Part shown: positions 58,129 through 64,000 of the stretch, piece after piece
Position numbering within the stretch: the stretch's first letter is position 1
Layout of the letters: each line of letters starts with the position of its first letter
Source: UBA1206 sp045643125
GTDB taxonomy: Bacteria; Bacillota; Clostridia; Oscillospirales; CAG-382
DNA length: 64,000 bases
NCBI GenBank assembly: GCA_045643125.1
Contig: JAZUKE010000085.1
Span: forward strand, 1 to 64,000
Reading direction: 5' to 3'
Position numbers and translations under genes: made by a program
Notes under the pieces: model-generated
The model's input: only the letters and a program-made list of their open reading frames with translations
What the model was told of the DNA's origin: nothing
The model's database searches: none

Positions 58129-59481
58129 ATGGAAAACAAGCTTGAAAATGTAATTAAAAAGTACGACAGTTACGACTATTACGTCAAAAGCAAGATCGAG
58201 CGCGACACCGAGGAAAACCGCAAAGGTCAGTTTGCGCTCACTTTCACCGACAAAGACGGAAACGCACTCGACAACGTACAATATAAGGTGACACAGAAAA
58301 CGCACGAATTCAACTTCGGCGCGACTACGTTCTGGCTCGGCGGTTTCGGTGACGAGCGCGATGATATCTTTGAAGAAAGATTCACCAAAATATTCAACTA
58401 CGCCGTACTTCCGATGTATTGGGACACGCTCGAACCGGAAAAAGGAAAGCCGAGATTCGGAAAAGACAGCGTTTCCGTTTACCGCCGTCCGCCGTTCGAC
58501 ACGTCGGTGGAGTTCTGCGAAAAGAACGGGTTAAGGATGAAAGGTCATTGCCTTGTCTACAACGCTTTTCAGCCGGACTGGATACCCGAAGACCCAAGAG
58601 AGCTTAAAATACTTATCGAAAAGCGCGTCAAGGAGATCGCCGACCGCTACGGAAACATTTTCGTCGATATGGACGTCATCAACGAGATGATAACCGTATA
58701 CAAGAACGCATACCCCGGCAACGGGTCGAGAAATCTTCCGATCACCGACGAAGACGATCACGAAAAATGGGCGTTTGAGCTTGCAAAAAAGTATTTCCCT
58801 TACACACGTCTTTTCTGGAACGAGGGCGGCTATGAGACCTTCGGTGATCCCGCCTATAAAGGCAACCGCAGTTTTTACTATATGGCTCTGAAAGACAACA
58901 TTGCAAAAGGCGCGCCCATCGGCGGCATCGGTATGCAGTATCATTGCTACGCGCACCGCGACAGAGCCGACGCCGAACTCAAAACGCTCTGCAATCCTCT
59001 CCGCCTTCTCGACGTCTTTGAAAGATACGGCGATTTCGGGCTTCCGATACACATTTCGGAAATAAACATTCCTTCGTGGTCGAACGACGAATACGACGAG
59101 GAACTGCAATCCGAACTGACAAAGCGTCTTTTCACGCTCTGGTTCTCGCAGAAAAACGTGAAAGCGACGGTGTGGTGGAACTTTGCCGACGGCACCGCCT
59201 ACGGCAGCGAAAACAAGTATTTCGGCGGACTTATCCGCAACGACTGCACCGTGAAGCCCGCTTACAAAGTCCTCGACGAACTGATAAACAAAACGTGGAG
59301 GACGAATATTGACGGTTTTACCGACAAACGTCTGAATTTCCGCGGCTTTTACGGCGATTATGAGGTCGAAGCGGTCTGCGGCGAGAAGAAAGCACGCACG
59401 ACATTACGTCTTTATTCCGACAACACCGGTTACGACAACAGGCTCTGCGATTTCAGAAGCAAAAAGATAGTGCTTGAATAA
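58129..59481 (+). CDS. GH10 family endo-1,4-beta-xylanase-like enzyme, no signal peptide
   Basis: A 450-residue glycoside hydrolase of family 10. The acid/base Glu is E186 in DVINE and the nucleophile Glu is E311 in HISEINIPS. Other family marks are NYAVLPMYWDTLEPEKG, KGHCLVYN and VWWNFADG. An N-terminal ~55-residue beta segment (GQFALTFTDKDGNALDNVQYKV) and a C-terminal beta-rich stretch flank the barrel. There is no signal peptide, so it probably acts on imported xylo-oligosaccharides. Cotranscribed with the aldo/keto reductase. Confidence 0.9.
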   Translation: MENKLENVIKKYDSYDYYVKSKIERDTEENRKGQFALTFTDKDGNALDNVQYKVTQKTHEFNFGATTFWLGGFGDERDDIFEERFTKIFNYAVLPMYWDTLEPEKGKPRFGKDSVSVYRRPPFDTSVEFCEKNGLRMKGHCLVYNAFQPDWIPEDPRELKILIEKRVKEIADRYGNIFVDMDVINEMITVYKNAYPGNGSRNLPITDEDDHEKWAFELAKKYFPYTRLFWNEGGYETFGDPAYKGNRSFYYMALKDNIAKGAPIGGIGMQYHCYAHRDRADAELKTLCNPLRLLDVFERYGDFGLPIHISEINIPSWSNDEYDEELQSELTKRLFTLWFSQKNVKATVWWNFADGTAYGSENKYFGGLIRNDCTVKPAYKVLDELINKTWRTNIDGFTDKRLNFRGFYGDYEVEAVCGEKKARTTLRLYSDNTGYDNRLCDFRSKKIVLE

Positions 59482-59484
59482 AAA

Positions 59485-60840
59485 TCACTTGTTTTTATCT
59501 CTCATCAATCTTTCGAGTATCACGAACGCCGCGATGGCGAGTACGAATTCGGCGACGAGCTGCGCGTAGGCAAGACCGTACATCGGGAAAAGTCTGTCAA
59601 GCACGAAAAGCGCGGGTATTTCAAGCACGACCTTTCGCAGTATCGCAAAGATGAGCGACTGCTTGCCCATTCCGCACGCCTGAAAGATGCCTACCGCGAG
59701 GAAATCGAAGAACAAAAACGGAAGCGCGACAGACGCACCGCGTAAAAACGCTCCGCCGTATTCCACGACTTCGCCGTTTTCCATAAACATTTTTATTATC
59801 GGCGACGGGAAGAAGAACACCACGGCGGTCGCCGCAACGGTGAACGCACCCGCGACAAGCTCGGTAAAGCGGATCGTGTCCTTCATACGCTTTCGGTCGC
59901 CCGACGAGAAATTGTAGCCGACGAGCGGCATTATCCCCTGCCCGATACCCATTGAAACGTAAAGCGGCACCATTGCCACCTTGTGGGTGATGCCCATTGC
60001 CGAGACCGCGTTGTCGCCGTAGGCGGACATAAAGTTGTTCAGCACCGTCATTCCGGTGACGTTGAGCAGGTTTTGTATCGACGCGGGAACGCCCACGCCG
60101 AACACGCCCGTGAATATCCTTTTGTTGATGCGCAGATTCTTTATCGAAATGCTGACGAAGGTGTCGCCTCTTTTAAGTACGAGATAGACGAAGAAATAAA
60201 GGCAGGCGACGCAGTTGGAGATCAGCGTTGCAAGTCCTGCACCGGACGCGCCCATACCAAGCCCCCAATCCATTATGAAAAACGGATCGAGCAGCATATT
60301 CAGCGCGCAGCCGCTCATAGTGCCTATGCTGGCGTGCAGCGCCGCGCCCTCGGAACGGACGAGGTTTGCCATTACGACGTTAAGCATCGACGGTATCGCG
60401 CCGAGAGTCACCGTCCAGAACAGATATCCGGCGGTAGATGCGGAGTTGGTCGGGTTTGCGCCGAGGATGTGAAGCAGTCCCGGTCTGAACAGAGTCGCCG
60501 CAAGCGAAAATGCGATGCCGCAGAAAAGCGCACCGTAAAAGCCGAGAGCGGAGCTGCGTTTGACCGAGTCGTAGTCCTTTGCGCCGAGTGAACGGCTCAT
60601 CATACTTGAACATCCCGTGCCGAACAGGTTTGTCACGGCGTTGAACGCGAGAAGCACGGGAGCGGCAAGCGTCACCGCGCTCGTCTCGACGGGATCGTTG
60701 AGTTTGCCGACAAAATATGTATCGGCAAGGTTATACAGCACCATAACGAGGCAAGCCGCCACGGTGGGAATGGCGAGCGACGCGACCGCTTTGGGTACCG
60801 GCGTGCGCTCGAAAAGTTCTTCTTTGGAGTTGTTTTTCAT
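59485..60840 (-). CDS. MATE family exporter
   Basis: A 451-residue membrane protein with about 12 transmembrane helices and MATE features: PTVAACLVMVLYNLADTYFVGKL near the start and PLVGYNFSSGDRKRM in the middle of the second half. Such pumps export cationic drugs or metabolites with Na+ or H+. It ends 3 bp from the convergent GH10 gene without a terminator. Last gene of a four-gene leftward run. Confidence 0.92.
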   Translation of the reverse strand: MKNNSKEELFERTPVPKAVASLAIPTVAACLVMVLYNLADTYFVGKLNDPVETSAVTLAAPVLLAFNAVTNLFGTGCSSMMSRSLGAKDYDSVKRSSALGFYGALFCGIAFSLAATLFRPGLLHILGANPTNSASTAGYLFWTVTLGAIPSMLNVVMANLVRSEGAALHASIGTMSGCALNMLLDPFFIMDWGLGMGASGAGLATLISNCVACLYFFVYLVLKRGDTFVSISIKNLRINKRIFTGVFGVGVPASIQNLLNVTGMTVLNNFMSAYGDNAVSAMGITHKVAMVPLYVSMGIGQGIMPLVGYNFSSGDRKRMKDTIRFTELVAGAFTVAATAVVFFFPSPIIKMFMENGEVVEYGGAFLRGASVALPFLFFDFLAVGIFQACGMGKQSLIFAILRKVVLEIPALFVLDRLFPMYGLAYAQLVAEFVLAIAAFVILERLMRDKNK

Positions 60841-60855
60841 TGCGTGTTTCTTTCT

Positions 60856-61614
60856 TTAATCGAATAGTCTGTACTTGGTATAAGCGAAATATTCGCGGAC
60901 GTAGTAGAACGGGACGAGTAAGAGCTTGCCCGTGCTGCCCATTGTGTATATATCGGAAAATCCGTACTTTTCCGCGATAAGGGAAGCACGGAAAAGGTGG
61001 AACGAGGACGAAACGACGGTTATCTTTGAGTTCTCGCTTCCGCCGTTTTCTTTTATCAGCTCAAGCGAATACTTAAAATTTTCGTCCGTGGACGTGCTTT
61101 TTTCCTCCGTGAGTATCCGTTCCTCGGCGATCCCGAGTGACAGAAGCATTCTCCGCGCCGCGATCCCTTCGGAGATCTGTTCGTCGTTCCCCTTTCCGCC
61201 CGTCGTTATGACGACGGATGCCGGGTTCTCGGCAAGATAAGACGCGGCAAGCCGTATCCTTTCGGCAAACTCCATTGACGGAGTTTCGCCGTTCACCTTT
61301 GCGCCGAGGATTATGACGTAATCGGAATCGTCGGTTTCTTTTCCCCGGGACGCATAGATTATCCGCGCTTCGCACACGGCGAAGTCGGCAAAAATGACGG
61401 CAAAGAGAGTAAGAAGCACTATTTTCGTGACCATTCCCGTCTTTTTTATCCTTTCCCAAAAATATGAAAGCAGTATGAGTGCGGCACCGACGGCAATAAA
61501 AACGTAGGCGAACGGTCTGTACAGCCCGACACAGACGCCGTAAAAAGCAATGAGCGAGCCGAGAAGCGCGACTGCCGTGCGGAAAACACCGTAAGCTCTG
61601 ATCCTTTTTTTCAC
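60856..61614 (-). CDS. YdcF/SanA-family (DUF218) membrane protein
   Basis: A 252-residue protein with three N-terminal hydrophobic helices and a DUF218 domain: SDYVIILGAKVNGETPS, VVITTGGKGNDEQISEG, EKSTSTDENFKYS and VVSSSFHLFRAS. Members such as ElyC and SanA act in envelope integrity or polysaccharide metabolism; the reaction is not known. The GTG at 61614 with AAAGGAG 6 bp upstream is chosen because the longer open frame overlaps the serine hydrolase gene. Confidence 0.85.
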   Translation of the reverse strand: MKKRIRAYGVFRTAVALLGSLIAFYGVCVGLYRPFAYVFIAVGAALILLSYFWERIKKTGMVTKIVLLTLFAVIFADFAVCEARIIYASRGKETDDSDYVIILGAKVNGETPSMEFAERIRLAASYLAENPASVVITTGGKGNDEQISEGIAARRMLLSLGIAEERILTEEKSTSTDENFKYSLELIKENGGSENSKITVVSSSFHLFRASLIAEKYGFSDIYTMGSTGKLLLVPFYYVREYFAYTKYRLFD

Positions 61615-61655
61615 TGTTGCTCCTTTCGATATGTATTCGATATTCATATCCGTTT

Positions 61656-62393
61656 TCATATTACCGGACGCTCTTTTCCGAGGGAAACAAGCCCGCATTT
61701 TGCCATAAGGAATTCGGCATCGTCCACAGCCTTGCCGCGGGTGAAAACTGCGGCGAACATATACTTTCCGTCTTCGTTCTTTATTACGCCTATCTCGTTC
61801 AGCACTCCGTCGATGCTGCCGCCTTTGCCGTAAAATTCGACGTTTTTGTCGTAAACATATTTCATAATGCCGTTGAGTGACTTGTATCTGCCCATAATTT
61901 CGCGTCCCATCGGGTATGAAAGCACATACTTCATCGCTTTGAGGCAGTCGGAAGCGCACGACAGATTGTCGTGCCCTTTCTTTATCGCGTCGTAGTCGAG
62001 CATCTTTCTGCCGACGACGGTGCATTCGGTTTGCAATACGTCACGGCAGAACGTGTTGAGTTCATCAAATCCGGCATCCTCAAAAAGCATATTCGTCGCG
62101 GTGTTGTCGCTGTTTGCCATCATAAAGATAAGCAGTTCTTTCACCGATGCGTAAGTAAGCCCAAGCTCCGTCACCGTGCTGAATTCGATGTGCTTTTCCG
62201 TGGGGATATCAATCACGCGGTCAAAGTCCTTTTCGTAAGTCAGATAGTACGCCAGCACGAACGTCTTGATGACGCTTGCCGTCATAAAACACTTGTGCGC
62301 GTTGTGCGAAACGATATCTTCCCCGCCTTCGAGCGGACATATAAGCACGCCGTTGTCGCCGCAGAAATACCCGCTTAAATCTATTTTGCCCAT
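61656..62393 (-). CDS. Serine hydrolase of the beta-lactamase/PBP superfamily
   Basis: A 245-residue protein with the three core motifs: SVIK (SxxK, nucleophile Ser), SDN (in MMANSDNTATN) and KGG (in YGKGGSIDG, in place of KTG). The omega-loop Glu166 of true class A beta-lactamases is not evident (RKMLDYDAIKKG), so it is more likely a peptidase or esterase-like enzyme than a resistance factor. No signal peptide is seen from the chosen ATG at 62393, which has AAGGAG upstream; the 5' extension is not supported. It lies in a run with a surface metallophosphoesterase and a YdcF protein. Confidence 0.8.
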   Translation of the reverse strand: MGKIDLSGYFCGDNGVLICPLEGGEDIVSHNAHKCFMTASVIKTFVLAYYLTYEKDFDRVIDIPTEKHIEFSTVTELGLTYASVKELLIFMMANSDNTATNMLFEDAGFDELNTFCRDVLQTECTVVGRKMLDYDAIKKGHDNLSCASDCLKAMKYVLSYPMGREIMGRYKSLNGIMKYVYDKNVEFYGKGGSIDGVLNEIGVIKNEDGKYMFAAVFTRGKAVDDAEFLMAKCGLVSLGKERPVI

Positions 62394-62412
62394 ACCAAAA
62401 ACTCCTTTATAA

Positions 62413-64000
62413 TTATTTAATAGGAAACGCAAACTGCGCGGCGGCGCACCATTTTTCGCTTACGAATTCCCTGCCGCGAAGCAGTATGTAGTCCTCGTAT
62501 ACTTCGATATAATATCCTTCGGAGCCGCCCGTGGAATCGTTGTCGTCCGTCCACAGATAGCCTACCGCACCGCAGTTGACGAACGAAGCGTCGCTTCCGT
62601 TCCCGTAGGACACGGGACCTTCGCTTTCAAACGTCCAATGCGTGTGTCCCGTGAAAAGTATGGCGTTCGGGTATTCCCCGAGTATTTTGCGCAGTCTTGT
62701 GTTTGCGCCCGAAAAGCCGTACCAATACTGAACGTCGGGGTCTTTTGAATAGAACGAGCCCGACACCGTTTCGACAAGCGGCTGATGCATAAACAGATAT
62801 ACCGGCTTTTCTTTGCCGACGGACGCAAGCTCGTTTTCGAGCCAGTCGAGCTGCGACGTGTGCATCACGCCTTCGCCTACCTGCTCGTCCGAGCCGAGGA
62901 CGATGAATTTCGTGCCTTCAAGCTCCACGGAATAATGCACGCCGGGCATACCCGTGTACTTTTTGAACATTTCGACCTGGCTCGTATACGTTCCGTTGAA
63001 CACAAGATCGTGATTCCCGACGGTGAAATATATCGGGATTTCCGAATCCTCCATACCCTCGTCAATGGTTTTGAAGAGCAGTTCGTAGTTCTCGACCGTT
63101 CCCTTGTCGGTGTTGTCGCCGACGGTGAAAATGGCGATGCTTTCGGGAGCGAGAGCGTTTATTTCGCGCAGCGCGGTCTTGAGGTGCGATATGTGCGCGG
63201 CTCTGTCACTTGTGATATGCAGGTCGGTAAGCACCGAGAAACGATAAAGCAGCTTTGAATCTGTCAGCTTGAGCGTGCCGTCGGCGGAAACGTAAAGCGG
63301 AGCGGATTCGCCCTCTTTGACTTTTATTTCGATCCCATCGGCGTCTTCCGGCATAAACAGGCAGTCGTTGAAGCTGATGACGAATTTTTCGCCGCCCTTA
63401 TGCTTCGTTTGCGCTATGGGCGCGTAGGAAGAGACGGCTTTGTTCCCGCTGCTCCAGCTCACGATATAGGTAAGCTCCTTTTCACTCGACGGAGTTATTT
63501 CGACATACGCTTTACCGACGCCGTTATTCTTTTCGGAATGATATACCGCGTCCGACACGCCGTAATCGGTTTTGTCTTCGGAAAGTATTATGATGCTCAC
63601 GCGGTCAAGCACGTCGTAGCCGTCGTTGTCGCAAAGGTAAATGTCATAGCATCCGCCCTCTTTGAGAGCGCCTGCGTTGAATGTCAGCGTGCCGTTTCCC
63701 ACCGAATACTGCCACACGAGCGAGTTCATCGAACCCGGCTCGACGAATTCGGGATAGATGCCTACCCAGTCGAGCTTGTCCGTGTTTTTATAATAGACCG
63801 TGATCTTTTCTTTGAGTGTGTATGTATCTTTATCCGTATAGATATACGGGTAGTCCGGCTCTGTCTCTTCGGAAACGATGCTTTCTTCCGGCAGGCTTGC
63901 TTCTTCTGCGCTTTCCGCGGAACTTTCCGCGGAGCTTTCAGCCGGTATTTCCTCCGACATTGTGACGGATATTTCTTCTGACATTTCCGGAACGTAAACA
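62413..64000 (-). CDS. Extracellular metallophosphoesterase, N-terminus beyond the window
   Basis: At least 528 residues; the frame stays open to the right edge, so the start and probable signal peptide are missing. The visible N-terminal part is a Ser/Glu-rich linker (SAESSAESAEE) like those of lipoproteins in this window, then a beta-domain (~40-250). A calcineurin-like phosphoesterase domain follows, with SVLTDLHITSD, VGDNTD, VGNHD, LFMHQPL and FTGHTHW, covering all metal-binding blocks. The substrate is unknown. It heads the leftward run toward the MATE gene. Confidence 0.85.
   Translation of the reverse strand, partial: VYVPEMSEEISVTMSEEIPAESSAESSAESAEEASLPEESIVSEETEPDYPYIYTDKDTYTLKEKITVYYKNTDKLDWVGIYPEFVEPGSMNSLVWQYSVGNGTLTFNAGALKEGGCYDIYLCDNDGYDVLDRVSIIILSEDKTDYGVSDAVYHSEKNNGVGKAYVEITPSSEKELTYIVSWSSGNKAVSSYAPIAQTKHKGGEKFVISFNDCLFMPEDADGIEIKVKEGESAPLYVSADGTLKLTDSKLLYRFSVLTDLHITSDRAAHISHLKTALREINALAPESIAIFTVGDNTDKGTVENYELLFKTIDEGMEDSEIPIYFTVGNHDLVFNGTYTSQVEMFKKYTGMPGVHYSVELEGTKFIVLGSDEQVGEGVMHTSQLDWLENELASVGKEKPVYLFMHQPLVETVSGSFYSKDPDVQYWYGFSGANTRLRKILGEYPNAILFTGHTHWTFESEGPVSYGNGSDASFVNCGAVGYLWTDDNDSTGGSEGYYIEVYEDYILLRGREFVSEKWCAAAQFAFPIK

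Noticed and set aside
61656..62393. Class A beta-lactamase resistance gene
   Set aside because: The omega-loop Glu is not visible and the third motif is KGG, so a general serine hydrolase is the safer call.

Overview
This window is chromosomal DNA from an endospore-forming, probably gut-associated member of the Clostridia (Bacillota). The evidence is a complete spoIIIAA-AH set with spoIID, a spoIIQ-type M23 gene and a spoVB-like gene, consensus sigma-A promoters with 17-bp spacers, GGAGG ribosome binding sites with frequent GTG/TTG starts, many lipoproteins, Fe-S oxidoreductase and plant-glycan enzymes. No 16S gene or other taxonomic marker is present, so nothing finer than class is claimed. 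No tRNA, rRNA or true CRISPR array was seen.

Layout. 1-9.2 kb: a hairpin array, an APH-fold kinase, an LtaS-like sulfatase, an ndoA (mazF) toxin without antitoxin, alr, a YdcC-like lipoprotein, nnr, dCMP deaminase and lipoproteins. 9.2-11.2 kb: rimI-tsaD, then a 540-bp intergenic stretch with six DnaA-box-like sites and an array of palindromes. 11.2-20.6 kb: a DUF6062 protein, ogg, a 30-residue Cys-rich membrane miniprotein, a barnase-barstar pair in which the barnase lipoprotein appears to start at ATA, a YczE-like membrane protein, a FliB-like protein, an ECF sigma/anti-sigma-like pair and a DUF4855 protein. 20.6-28.4 kb: one leftward sporulation block (spoVB, spoIIIAA-AH, spoIID, spoIIQ). 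28.5-33.5 kb: tsaE-tsaB-rpiB-apgM and an orphan peptide-type solute-binding protein.

33.6-52.9 kb is the most unusual part. It is a leftward block that starts with an ECF sigma factor and encodes a VirB2-like pilin, a VirD4-like coupling ATPase, a VirB6-like polytopic protein and a VirB3/PrgI-VirB4 fusion ATPase, mixed with large secreted or surface proteins (506, 307, 1512 and 385 aa) and a STAS-domain protein. No relaxase, integrase, replication or partition gene is visible. It therefore looks like a resident type IV secretion or surface machine, not an ordinary conjugative element.

53-64 kb: ybaK, a cytidylate-kinase-like gene and msrA; a surface ADP-ribosylglycohydrolase-like lipoprotein; an Fe-S aldo/keto reductase followed by a GH10 xylanase; and a leftward operon of a metallophosphoesterase (cut by the window edge), a serine hydrolase, a YdcF-family protein and a MATE exporter.

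Functions are assigned from motifs and remembered family sequences. No database search was run.
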